Origin: an uncultured bacterium
GTDB lineage: Bacteria > Verrucomicrobiota > Kiritimatiellia > PWTM01
Length of the DNA stretch: 39,915 nucleotides
Assembly (NCBI GenBank): GCA_900661335.1
Contig: CAACVY010000021.1
Location: 1-39,915, forward strand
Direction of reading: 5' to 3'
Notes under the pieces: model-generated
Databases searched by the model: none
Told to the model about the DNA's origin: nothing
The model's input: the letters and a program-made list of their open reading frames with translations, nothing else
Translations under genes and position numbers: made by a program
Part shown: one piece after another, positions 18,701 through 26,181 of the stretch
Position numbering within the stretch: the stretch's first letter is position 1
Layout of the letters: each line of letters opens with the position of its first letter

Positions 18701-19253
18701 GCGGTTTCCGCCGAACCGAGGCGCGCCGGAGGAAGTCGCCTTTGAGCGCTGCCTGGATTGGACCCAACATGAGAATCCGGGCATTCGCTACTTTTCGGGT
18801 ACTGCGACCTACCAGATTGAGTTCGACCTCCCTGAGCTAGGCGATCGAACGTCCTTGGAATGGTGGTTGGACTTGGGCGAGGTCAGAGAGATCGCGGAGG
18901 TTATCGTCAACGACCGACCGGTGGCCATCTTGTGGTGTCCGCCATTTCGTTGTCGAGTGGACCCGTACCTGCACGTCGGTCGTAACCGACTCACCGTTCG
19001 GGTGACGAATCTGTGGGTGAACCGCTTGATCGGCGACGCCACGCTGCCGGACGATGTGGAGTGGGGAGGACAGGGCACGGAACGGTTTCCCGTTCGTTGG
19101 CCGGAGTGGCTTGTGTCGGGCGCGCCGCGGCCCTCGGGCCGAATTGCGTTTGCGACCCGCGGCAGTGTTTTCGCCGCCACGGATCCGCTCGTGCCGTCCG
19201 GGTTGCTTGGCCCGGTGGTTCTGCAGCCGCGGAGGTGGGTAGAACTGCGTTGA
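15726..19253 (+). CDS. GH106-type alpha-L-rhamnosidase-like glycosidase
   Basis: A large (1175-residue) exported enzyme. A signal peptide (hydrophobic stretch to about residue 35, cleavage near VAAA/DK) precedes FRQPPPEARPLTWWHWLDGN and ITRQGITRDLEAMARIGLGG. This start is characteristic of GH106 rhamnosidases, as are NEAERLGLVFGVHNCDGFS and GPWITPEMSMK. A catalytic TIM-type barrel is followed by beta-sandwich domains; the C-terminal part (about 990-1175, containing YFSGTATYQIEFDLP and RLTVRVTNLWVNRLIGD) is the galactose-binding-like module of these enzymes. It starts inside the stop of the preceding glycosidase (ATGA), so translation is coupled. A sulfatase follows 31 nt downstream. Together they suggest a rhamnose-containing, sulfated polysaccharide as substrate; that is inference. 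Confidence 0.88.
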   Translation: MNMWSWVPVFERQNRRAWGLGALTCATLVCQVAAADKLEQGFRQPPPEARPLTWWHWLDGNITRQGITRDLEAMARIGLGGAYMFNAGRGAGTWPEGSVQFLQPEWMEMIVHTLNEAERLGLVFGVHNCDGFSMAGGPWITPEMSMKILTWSSQDVEGPIACDLQLPTPPTRENFYRDIATIAFPLPTGGRLEAATISGSLPQGQLAALRDGNADTRVAFPPTRTGHGHVITWKFSDPVVVRSVEAENAEPEVWEGDVPMWLEVSDDGGQFRPVGAFTVNWNFKEETRRVTAAVPATTGRVFRVVFTNHEWAIRIGELWLSDAAKVHFAEAKAARLRVRGHGAESRHYDAYPGPSSEELLPAAAVVPGDQVVDLRAHMDASGRLRWEVPSGRWRVLRIGYTSNGRRNHPATPEGTGLECDKFDARAVRFHLEQYVGRLARLAGPERVGRVFTAMELDSWECGIQNWTDGFERRFEQRLGYALHRFWPTLLEGWIVDDRDTSERMLWDWRRFLADQLAENFFGAAAAFAREHGLTYVGESTGRQQYLYDVAWQRIPTVPMGEFWLGRGPGVEVRVDCKVASSIAHIHGQPVAAAESYTANPRDDRWDQHPFTLKPLGDRAFCAGVNQFVFHTFAHQPWDVVGPGFTFYRWGLNFNRHNTWWEPGRAWIEYISRCQFLLRQGRSVADVLAFVGEDIPNRIGWRQDLRPPLSMGYDFDGADAEAIRAARVEDGQIVLPSGTRYRVLLLPDRPTMRAEMARKVRRLIEEGATVLAPQVPVRSPSLRERPEGDLAVRTALAEARGAGEYQIGRGRLFVGVRFEDVWKTLGVPPDVEADFGSLYLGWIHRRIENPRTDIYFVANHAPTSVHARVVFRNALGAPELWDPVTGTVEPVGVFRRTADGRCELTLQLAPHGSIFVVFRGAPDSPRVVTCRALRADGAPAAEPPPVVRTANGQLRVLLDRDSVAEASMPDGRTIRVQPGAMPASQSLTGPWRVRFPPNRGAPEEVAFERCLDWTQHENPGIRYFSGTATYQIEFDLPELGDRTSLEWWLDLGEVREIAEVIVNDRPVAILWCPPFRCRVDPYLHVGRNRLTVRVTNLWVNRLIGDATLPDDVEWGGQGTERFPVRWPEWLVSGAPRPSGRIAFATRGSVFAATDPLVPSGLLGPVVLQPRRWVELR

Positions 19254-19284
19254 GACGGTGACCGTTGTGTGTGGAGGTGTTGCC

Positions 19285-20973
19285 ATGAATCGAATCGTTC
19301 GGAGTATGTGGGCCGTTGTCTCGCTGGTAGGCGCGGCGATCGGTATGAGCGCCACTGCGGCGCCAGCGCCCTGTCCCAATGTGGTGTTTATTTTGGCCGA
19401 CGACCTCGGGTTTTCCGACCTGGGCTGTTACGGTGGCGAGATTGCCACCCCGAACCTGGACGCCCTCGCGCGCGATGGCCTGCGATTCACGCAGTGCTAC
19501 AACTCGGCGCGCTGCTGGCCGTCGCGTGCCGCGCTGATGACTGGGTACTATCCGCAGCAGGTCCGACGGGACAATCTGCCCGGCCTGGAGGGGGGCGCCA
19601 GACCGAGGGACCGGCGGCCGGTCTGGGCGCCTTTGCTGCCGGCACTGCTCCGCCCCGCAGGCTACCGTTCGTATCACTCCGGCAAATGGCACATTGACAG
19701 CGACCCGATCGCGTGTGGGTTCGACCGCGCGTACCTCCTCGAGGACGGCAACCGCCATCTTCGGCCCAGGAACCATTCGCTGGACGGCCGCCCGCTTCCA
19801 CCTGTGCAGGAGTCGAGCAATGTGTGCGACTCGGCCCTCGTCGCTTCCTACACTGTGGAATTTTTGAAGGAACATGCCCGAGAGTATGCCCAGCGGCCCT
19901 TTTTCGCCTACGTGTGCTTTTTGGTGCCGCACTTTCCCCTCCAGGCCCGGCCGGGAGACATCGAACTGTACCGCCATCGGTACACCAACGGCTGGAATGC
20001 CCTGCAAGCCGAGCGCGGACGCCGCGTGCGTGAACTCGGCCTTGTGCAGCACGACCCGCCGCCCATGGAGGAACACGTGGGCCCGCCCTATCATTTCCCC
20101 GATGCCCTCGAACGCCTGGGCCCCGGAGAGACCAACCGACCCGTGCCGTGGGAACGCCTCACGCCGCAGCAGCGCGAGTTCCAGGCCGCCAAAATGGCCA
20201 TCCACGCCGCCATGGTGCACCGGATGGACCTAGAAATCGGACGGATTTTAGACCAATTGCGTGCGATGAATGCGTGGAGCAACACCTTGATTTTCTTTGC
20301 ATCCGACAACGGCGCGAGCGCGGAGATCATGGTCCGAGGCGATGGCCACGATCCCGCGGCCCCGATGGGTTCGGCGAACTCCTATGTGTGCCTGGGGCCG
20401 GGGTTTTCCAGCGCCTGCAACACGCCGTTTCGGCGGCACAAGAGTTGGGTCCACGAAGGCGGCATCGCCACGCCGCTGATCGTGCACTGGCCCGCGGGAA
20501 TTCCGCCCTCGGCTCGGGGCTCCCTTCGACATGCGGTTACGCATTTTATTGACTTCGTTCCGACGGTGCTTGAACTGGCCGGCGTCGAGCGGCCTGCTTC
20601 GATTCAAGGCGTGCCGGTGCCACCGCTACCCGGTCAAAGCTGGGTGCCTCTGATCACCGGCGAAGACCGCGCCTGGCACCGCGTGCTGTGGTGGTACCAC
20701 GAAGGCAATCGGGCGGTGCGCGTGGGCGATTGGAAACTCGTCGCCGGCCACGACAGCCCCAAGCCGAGCGATCCCATGCCGGGCTCGTGGGAACTCTACG
20801 ACCTCTCTCGCGATCGAGGCGAGACGCGCAACCTCGCGTCGGAAATGCCCGAACGAGCCCGCGAATTGGCCGCGCTGTGGGAACGGATGGCCGAAGAAAT
20901 CCGAGCGCTCGCCAACCGTGACGCGCAGCCCGCCGCCACCCAAGGCAGAGAAGGCGCTCGTGCGAGGCAATAG
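19285..20973 (+). CDS. Type I (S1) sulfatase
   Basis: Exported formylglycine-dependent sulfatase of 562 residues that removes sulfate esters, here probably from a polysaccharide. A signal peptide (to about A26) is followed by NVVFILADDLGFSDLGCYGG with metal ligands D39 and D40. The formylglycine motif C77-W-P-S-R81 (SARCWPSRAALMTG) has Cys at the position matured to formylglycine. Also seen are SYHSGKWH, a substrate/sulfate-binding K and H, and FASDNGA with metal ligands D and N. A maturation enzyme (FGE or anSME) must be encoded elsewhere. GGAGG at 19273-19277 precedes the ATG at 19285; the in-frame start at 19258 is less likely. It is the last gene of the glycoside hydrolase operon. Confidence 0.93.
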   Translation: MNRIVRSMWAVVSLVGAAIGMSATAAPAPCPNVVFILADDLGFSDLGCYGGEIATPNLDALARDGLRFTQCYNSARCWPSRAALMTGYYPQQVRRDNLPGLEGGARPRDRRPVWAPLLPALLRPAGYRSYHSGKWHIDSDPIACGFDRAYLLEDGNRHLRPRNHSLDGRPLPPVQESSNVCDSALVASYTVEFLKEHAREYAQRPFFAYVCFLVPHFPLQARPGDIELYRHRYTNGWNALQAERGRRVRELGLVQHDPPPMEEHVGPPYHFPDALERLGPGETNRPVPWERLTPQQREFQAAKMAIHAAMVHRMDLEIGRILDQLRAMNAWSNTLIFFASDNGASAEIMVRGDGHDPAAPMGSANSYVCLGPGFSSACNTPFRRHKSWVHEGGIATPLIVHWPAGIPPSARGSLRHAVTHFIDFVPTVLELAGVERPASIQGVPVPPLPGQSWVPLITGEDRAWHRVLWWYHEGNRAVRVGDWKLVAGHDSPKPSDPMPGSWELYDLSRDRGETRNLASEMPERARELAALWERMAEEIRALANRDAQPAATQGREGARARQ

Positions 20974-21560
20974 CCCCGCTCCAAGCCCGAAGTTCAACCA
21001 CCCGCGGCCCCTGACCCTGATTTTAGGGGTGAACGGTTCGGGGGGTGAAAAGTGCTTCACTGTACTTGAATCCTGCAAAACGAAATAGGAAGTGAGGCAC
21101 AGAAAGGACGGTGCGCGGACGGCTCGGGTCGGGCACGTTCAGATCACGTTGGCCATCTAACCTTGCTGGCAAGGGAGCACACGTGCGTGAGCAAGTTATT
21201 GGAGCTTCGGCTGTTCGCGCCACGGTAGTTCCGGCGCTCGGCCGCCCAAATTGTGTTTCTAACGCCGCTGTGTATGGCATGGAAGCGTGCGGCCAAATTA
21301 CCTGGTGGACGCGCCGGAATGCGTCTCTCCAGGATCTGCCGTCGAAACCCCGAAAATCCGCCATTCCAGATTTCTCATAACTCGTTCACACCCAATAGGT
21401 TAGGCCTCACCCGGAGAAGTGTCTGGCACCAAGGCCTACCCGGAGAAGTGTCTGGCACCAAGGCCTCCCAAGGGTCTTCTCCGCTTTCGACTAAGGGCCC
21501 CTGCCTCCCAAGCATTATCGGGGCATGTTGCCAGGTCTTGTGCGGTTCCCCTCTGCGCCG
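20974..21560. other. Gene-free stretch between converging genes
   Basis: No supported gene. It holds a 29-bp tandem repeat (21409-21466). An imperfect inverted repeat GTGCTTCAC ... GTGAGGCAC is visible near 21051-21103. The sulfatase and the DUF499 gene end toward each other here. Confidence 0.5.
21409..21466. repeat. 29-bp tandem repeat, two copies
   Basis: Two perfect adjacent copies (21409-21437 and 21438-21466) contain AGAAGTGTCTGGCACC. The GTGTCTGGCACC core resembles short extragenic repeats that I recall near REP-associated transposases in many bacteria. No transposase is present here, and two copies without spacers are not a CRISPR. Confidence 0.8.
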
Positions 21561-24323
21561 CTAATCGATACGCACACGCTCCGTCAATCCGAGGTCATCC
21601 AGAATCTGCTTGAGGTCCTTTTGAAAGCTCTCGGCGAGCTCGAAGTTCACAGTGACCAAGAACTCAATACCGATCTTCAGTTTCGAACCGCTTCGTAACT
21701 TCGGCAGGAGTTTCGTTCCTAGACGATTCCAAACTTCCGGAGGCACATCGCCGCAGATTCGGAACGTTTTCGTGGCAGGGGCGGGCACTGGTTCCGGCCC
21801 GGGTTTCGGTTCCGGGCCAGGGACTGGTTTCGGCCCAGGTGAGGGTTGGGGTGTTGGCTCACCATCTGGGGGCGGCGTCGGTGGGTTTTTCAACGCCTGG
21901 GCTTTGCTCTTCATGAGCAGGAAGACGTCCGCCTCAAAGGTGACCTCGGCTGGGTCAATGGACTGCTCAAACAGAACGCGTTCATAGCTGCCGTCCGGCT
22001 TTAGCCCGTACGCAAGCGCGAACTCGCCCTTGGACACCCACTCGACGATCTTGCTTCGTAAGGTCGTTACGGGGTCCAGAAGCCTTGTGAGAGACCCATT
22101 CAAAAAGCTTTGCCGCAAACTGGCCAGCGGCCAAGCGCCAGTTACCTTAAACGCCGGCGGCCAGTTACGCTCGATGTATCCAGCGCCGACCGAATCGTTC
22201 AACAAACCCTGAGACTTGAGCGCGGCGATGACGCGCCCGCAGAGCGTCTCGTGCCCGCTGGAGTGCCCTGCGCCAAGATCAATTTCCTTCAAGCCATCGG
22301 GTTCCTGGCTATCCGCGATGACGGCGAAGCGATACCCACCCCAGACCTCTTCCCGGGCGGCTTCTTCGGCATCCTTCACCTTCGATTGAAGCTCCGCGCG
22401 GTCGTTACGGTCGAAATCCGTGCCCAGCGTTCCCTCGGCCACTTCCTTCGCCACGCGTTTCCACGCCAGCCACAGTTCCACCTTTTCGCGGAATTCCCGC
22501 CCGGGTCGTTTGAGGCACCATACCAGCGAACCGGGATACAACCGTGGCGATTCTCCGCGCTTCTGGGTCCATTCCGCGATCCGCTGCCGGAGCGCGCCGC
22601 CTCCCGTCCATTCAGACTCTGGCCCGACGACCACCAGCGTGAGCTTCGGCGTGTCCGGAATGGCGGTTGCATCTTCCGGAAATCGGACCAGCTGAATGGT
22701 AGCCCCTCGCTCGAACTCCTTTTGGACGAACATCCGCATGGCGGGCTTGATTTCGGACTCCTCGTCGAGCGACGCCCGACGGTCGTTCACCACCTTCTTC
22801 ATCGTCGGCTGGTGGCTGATCTTGAACCCGTCCGAACCCACGCGCCGGATGAAATACGACTTGTCCTCCAGCGCGAACGCGGCGGTATCCACCGAAGTCG
22901 TGTCCACCTCCGGCTCGCCCAGGGCGAATCGCAACTCGGGCAGATGCGCCACCTTGTCCACCTGCCCGCCGGAGGACTCGAAGAGGATGACGGTGCCCAC
23001 GCGGCGATGGATGTTGCGCAACGCCCCCTTGGTGTCGGCATCAAGCGCGCGAGCGTGCGAATGCTTCCCGGAAATGTCCGCCTCGATCGCGGCCACCAAC
23101 CGAGATTCGCCGAGCTGGCCCAGCACGATACTTTGGAACTCTGGCACATCCAACGGCGCGGAGCCGAGCGTGATTAGCGGCTCGCGACGAGCCTCCGTGA
23201 AGCCGGTCCGATACGCCCAGGAAATCCACTGCGCGAGCATGGCCAGCGTCCCGCGCGTCTGCTGGTACTGAGGAAGCGCTTGCCACTTGCGTTGGAAAAC
23301 CGAAAGCGTTGAGGGGTGGAAGGGATAACAGGCCTCGAACCGACTGCGCAGGTACTCCCTGGCCTTCGCCTCGGTCGTCGCGGTGTCCACAGCTGTCCAT
23401 TCCGGCGGCAATTGCGCGCGCTGGTTGAAACACCAGTCCGCATAGATTTTGGCAATGTTCTTGCGGATCCGTTCGTTCCCGATGTCCTGGAACAGGCGCC
23501 GCCGGACGACCTCGCTGATTTCCGTTTCGTCGTTGGCAATCAGATCCTTGGCCACGCGGCGGATCATCTTGGAGATTTTTTCCTGCCATTGAATGTCCCA
23601 GTCGGTCATTTCCATCTGGCTGCGCGGAAGGCTGATCACCGCTGCGGTGTGGGTCATGGCGGTGGTGGCTACGGTCAGGTTCTGGATGAAGGCATGGAAC
23701 GACTCCGCCATCGCGCGGTGCCGGTTTAGGAAGTTGAGCACTTCGTCGAATAAGAGCAGCACCGGCGCGCCCGCCGCTTTAAATACGCGGCCGAGGGATT
23801 CCGTTCCCGGCGGCGTGGTCCTGGCCGCCGGGCCCAGCTCCCGCACTCCCGCGTCCCCGGCCAATTGCCGGGCGATGTCAATCCAAGGTGTTTCGCGACC
23901 GTCCTGCGGGTCCCAGGCGTTGCCAACGAACACCGCCACCTTCGCGTAGGGCACGGCGGATAGCCCCGCAGACTGCAGCAGTTCCGGCACCCCACTGTAG
24001 CCGGCCGCCTTGTCACCGCAGGTGGCCAGGTGATAGAGCGCCGTCAACGTGTGGGTCTTGCCGCCGCCGAACTGGGTGATGAGCGTCATCACCGGCGCGG
24101 TGTTGGCTGTCTGGCCAGAGAGCCGCCGCAGGACCATCCCCGTGTGGTCGCGCAACGCCCGCGTCCAACATGTGCGCATGAAAAATGCGGAGGGTTCTCG
24201 ATAATCCTCGGGCGCCGTCCCGGCAATGACCTGCTCGAGGTGGATGGCAAATTCGTCCGGGTTGAATGAACGACCCTCGCGGACCTCCTTGCGCGGCGTG
24301 GCGACTTTGTACCAGGCTTCCAT
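21561..24323 (-). CDS. DUF499 AAA+ ATPase of defence cluster
   Basis: A 920-residue ATPase of the DUF499 (COG1483) type. Walker A is TQFGGGKTH (about 83-91) and Walker B VLLLFDEVLNFL (about 188-199). The large middle part has motifs of this family such as KMIRRVAKDLIANDETEISEVVRRRLF. Near the C-terminus a Pro/Gly/Glu-rich linker (about residues 810-850) separates a last domain of about 80 residues (FRICGDVPPEVWNRLGTKLL...). DUF499 proteins are known partners of DUF1156 methylases and helicases in defence islands; their exact job is unsettled. AAAGGAG, 5 nt before the ATG at 24323, decides the start over an in-frame one at 24341. The 5' leader is occupied by the dispersed CACAGAG repeat. It is the last gene of the cluster. 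Confidence 0.9.
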   Translation of the reverse strand: MEAWYKVATPRKEVREGRSFNPDEFAIHLEQVIAGTAPEDYREPSAFFMRTCWTRALRDHTGMVLRRLSGQTANTAPVMTLITQFGGGKTHTLTALYHLATCGDKAAGYSGVPELLQSAGLSAVPYAKVAVFVGNAWDPQDGRETPWIDIARQLAGDAGVRELGPAARTTPPGTESLGRVFKAAGAPVLLLFDEVLNFLNRHRAMAESFHAFIQNLTVATTAMTHTAAVISLPRSQMEMTDWDIQWQEKISKMIRRVAKDLIANDETEISEVVRRRLFQDIGNERIRKNIAKIYADWCFNQRAQLPPEWTAVDTATTEAKAREYLRSRFEACYPFHPSTLSVFQRKWQALPQYQQTRGTLAMLAQWISWAYRTGFTEARREPLITLGSAPLDVPEFQSIVLGQLGESRLVAAIEADISGKHSHARALDADTKGALRNIHRRVGTVILFESSGGQVDKVAHLPELRFALGEPEVDTTSVDTAAFALEDKSYFIRRVGSDGFKISHQPTMKKVVNDRRASLDEESEIKPAMRMFVQKEFERGATIQLVRFPEDATAIPDTPKLTLVVVGPESEWTGGGALRQRIAEWTQKRGESPRLYPGSLVWCLKRPGREFREKVELWLAWKRVAKEVAEGTLGTDFDRNDRAELQSKVKDAEEAAREEVWGGYRFAVIADSQEPDGLKEIDLGAGHSSGHETLCGRVIAALKSQGLLNDSVGAGYIERNWPPAFKVTGAWPLASLRQSFLNGSLTRLLDPVTTLRSKIVEWVSKGEFALAYGLKPDGSYERVLFEQSIDPAEVTFEADVFLLMKSKAQALKNPPTPPPDGEPTPQPSPGPKPVPGPEPKPGPEPVPAPATKTFRICGDVPPEVWNRLGTKLLPKLRSGSKLKIGIEFLVTVNFELAESFQKDLKQILDDLGLTERVRID

Positions 24324-24332
24324 GTCAGCTCC

Positions 24333-24495
24333 TTTCACCACAGAGACACAGAGGACACGGAGAAATCACAGAGACATCCTTCGCGTGCCTATGATACCTT
24401 CCCAGGTTTTACCTGCCTAGTTGTAGCGGCTTCCGTCATGGGCTTTAGGTCCACCTCTGGGTTTTTCTCTGCGCTCGCTGTGCCTCCGCGGTGAG
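24333..24495. repeat. Palindromic CACAGAG-type repeat element
   Basis: TTTCACCACAGAGACACAGA (from 24333) and its inverted counterpart CTCCGCGGTGAG (to 24495) bound about 160 bp of otherwise unexplained DNA. It lies in the leader of the DUF499 gene, with its left end touching that gene's ribosome binding site. It is one of at least six related copies in the cluster. Confidence 0.7.
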
Positions 24496-24507
24496 TACAG
24501 TTTCAAG

Positions 24508-24553
24508 TTTCACCACAGGGACACCGAGGATACAGAGGATTCACAGAGACACA
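24508..24553. repeat. CACAGAG-type repeat copy overlapping a gene end
   Basis: Starts with TTTCACCACAGGGACACC and ends with CACAGAGACACA. The stop codon of the small gene on the minus strand (24543-24541) lies inside it, so the repeat supplies the last few codons of that gene. Confidence 0.7.
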
Positions 24554-24906
24554 CCTGGCCAACTGCAGGCGCATAGCCGATCAGGGCAGGCTAGAATGAC
24601 GCGATCTTTGAAATCCTCGGTAACGGCCCGCGCAATTTCCTCACGTCTATCCGTCCATCGATGACAGTTAGCGTCGATCGCTACGCACACCACATCCGGC
24701 CGCTGCAACTCGCTATGCCCCGCGCTGATGATCCGCTGGTAAGCCTTGAATTCCTCTATCGCGCGCCCATGGCCACCGCGCGCGGAACGAACAGCGAGCC
24801 GTATTTCACATTTCTCTTCTCGGGCCAAGCGCTGGATCAGCGGCTTCAGGAATTCCTCGTGCGCCCGATCTTCGGCGAATAGATCGATCCTCAGGACCTT
24901 ACTCAT
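24541..24906 (-). CDS. Small Toprim/DUF4276-like partner of ATPase, C-terminally truncated
   Basis: A 121-residue protein starting LRIDLFAEDRAHEEFLKPLI, the acidic E-D...E opening of OLD-type Toprim/DUF4276-like proteins. It later has PDVVCVAIDANCHRW, with an aspartate-rich strand end. Relatives, as I recall them, continue with a PDPHIERWYL-like stretch. Here the frame goes ACPDRLCACSWPGVSL and stops inside the dispersed repeat at 24508-24553, so the C-terminal half is missing. It is probably inactive or partial. Its ATG overlaps the stop of the RecF-like ATPase gene by 8 nt (ATGAGTAA), indicating translational coupling and a two-protein unit. Family naming is tentative. Confidence 0.65.
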   Translation of the reverse strand: MSKVLRIDLFAEDRAHEEFLKPLIQRLAREEKCEIRLAVRSARGGHGRAIEEFKAYQRIISAGHSELQRPDVVCVAIDANCHRWTDRREEIARAVTEDFKDRVILACPDRLCACSWPGVSL

Positions 24907-26134
24907 CCAACCACCCTCGCATGAGTTGTCCTTGGAACCCCCCGTCCTCTGCGCGATCCGTCAGGGCCTGCCCGACCTCCACCGGCGCAAACAGCTCTCC
25001 CGTAGGTCTGAAGGGGGACACTTGTGTTCTCGCCGATTCCTGACGCACACGCAAGAGGGCGATGTCGTCGGGACGGGCTTGTGCTCGCTTCAAGACGGCG
25101 TTGCACAACAATGGCGAATGAGTGGTCACGATGAGCTGGCGTTTCTGCTCCAACGCCAGCGAGCAAAGCAATTCCACGATTAGTTCCAGACGCCGAGGGT
25201 GGACTCCGTTCTCCGGCTCCTCGAACGCCAGGACGGATCCGCTCCAAGGGTTGAACGCAATGGCACACAGCGCAAGGACTCGCAATGTTCCTTCCGAGAT
25301 GATGCGCGACGAGAAGTCGGAGCCCCCTTGCCGAATCAGGATGTCCAATGTTCCGTAGCGTTTATCCAAATCCACGCTCAGATCTTCGACGCCCGGAATC
25401 AGAGTTCGTAACGTTCGCTTTAGCTGCATAAAGCACTCGGGTCGCTCTGCACGAAGCCGGTACAGGAACGGCGCAATGTGTTCTCCAAGGACACCGATGT
25501 CCTGTACGTCTGCCGGCGGCCGTGGAGCCCGCATGGCCACCCGCGGGTCTAGATAGTAAATGCGCCAGCCCGACAACTCGTTGCGACAGCGCTCGATGGC
25601 CCGATATTCTGCACCGCTCAGTCGCGGGTCGGACAGCAAAGAGTGATTCAGACCAACCGGTTCCGAGCGCGGATGGGCGGGCTTGCTCTTACGTCGAATT
25701 CGTAGCTCGTTTTCAACCCGCTCGATCGAAGGACGGCCCCGGACCTCGCCGTGGCGGGTGAGCACGCACAAGTACTCATCCGTGCACGACAAGGTTCCGG
25801 AAGCGGGCTGTATCGTCACTTCGATCCGGTAGCGGTAGCGCTCCTTTTCGATCTCGAGTTCGCTTTCGAGCGAAAAGGACGCCTGATCTTGAGCCAACAA
25901 CGCCGGCAAGCCACCGGGTGGAAACGGAAACGCTTCGATCGGATATCCACGGATCGGAGCTGAGAGGGCGTCGGATGGCGTGCGACACGTTCCAATCCGC
26001 GAAAGTGCCTCGATCGCCTCGAGCAAGTTGCTCTTTCCCGCGGCGTTTGGACCGAACAGCACCGTCAAATAGGGGAACTCGATGGTACAATCGGCCAGCG
26101 ATTTGAAGCCTGCAATCCTCAATTTCTTCAACAT
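24899..26134 (-). CDS. RecF/OLD-like AAA ATPase (AAA_21 type)
   Basis: A 411-residue ABC-type ATPase of the RecF/SMC/OLD group, cytosolic and probably acting on nucleic acid or as a sensor. Walker A is FGPNAAGKSN (G28-S35), the ABC signature-like IISEGTLRVLAL lies in the C-terminal lobe, Walker B is VLAFEEPENGVHP, and the switch histidine is in VTTHSPLLC. A central inserted region without motifs separates the lobes. Such ATPases pair with Toprim-like nucleases in several anti-phage modules; the adjacent, overlapping small gene fits this. It follows the DUF1156 methylase by 47 nt, a gap that contains another copy of the dispersed repeat. Confidence 0.88.
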   Translation of the reverse strand: MLKKLRIAGFKSLADCTIEFPYLTVLFGPNAAGKSNLLEAIEALSRIGTCRTPSDALSAPIRGYPIEAFPFPPGGLPALLAQDQASFSLESELEIEKERYRYRIEVTIQPASGTLSCTDEYLCVLTRHGEVRGRPSIERVENELRIRRKSKPAHPRSEPVGLNHSLLSDPRLSGAEYRAIERCRNELSGWRIYYLDPRVAMRAPRPPADVQDIGVLGEHIAPFLYRLRAERPECFMQLKRTLRTLIPGVEDLSVDLDKRYGTLDILIRQGGSDFSSRIISEGTLRVLALCAIAFNPWSGSVLAFEEPENGVHPRRLELIVELLCSLALEQKRQLIVTTHSPLLCNAVLKRAQARPDDIALLRVRQESARTQVSPFRPTGELFAPVEVGQALTDRAEDGGFQGQLMRGWLDE

Positions 26135-26149
26135 TCGTCACATCTCCAT

Positions 26150-26176
26150 CTCGGTGTCTTCTGTGTCTCTGCGGTG
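26150..26176. repeat. CTCTGCGGTG repeat half-copy between genes
   Basis: CTCGGTGTCTTCTGTGTCTC and then TGCGGTG, an inverted-orientation copy of the dispersed element. It lies in the 47-nt gap between the methylase stop and the ATPase start. Confidence 0.6.
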
Positions 26177-26181
26177 CATCT

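Noticed and set aside
18991-20220. 409-residue minus-strand frame over the GH106 end and sulfatase
   Set aside because: Shadow of two recognisable genes; composition is Arg/His-rich without domains.
21409-21466. CRISPR array
   Set aside because: Two directly adjacent copies without spacers and no cas genes.
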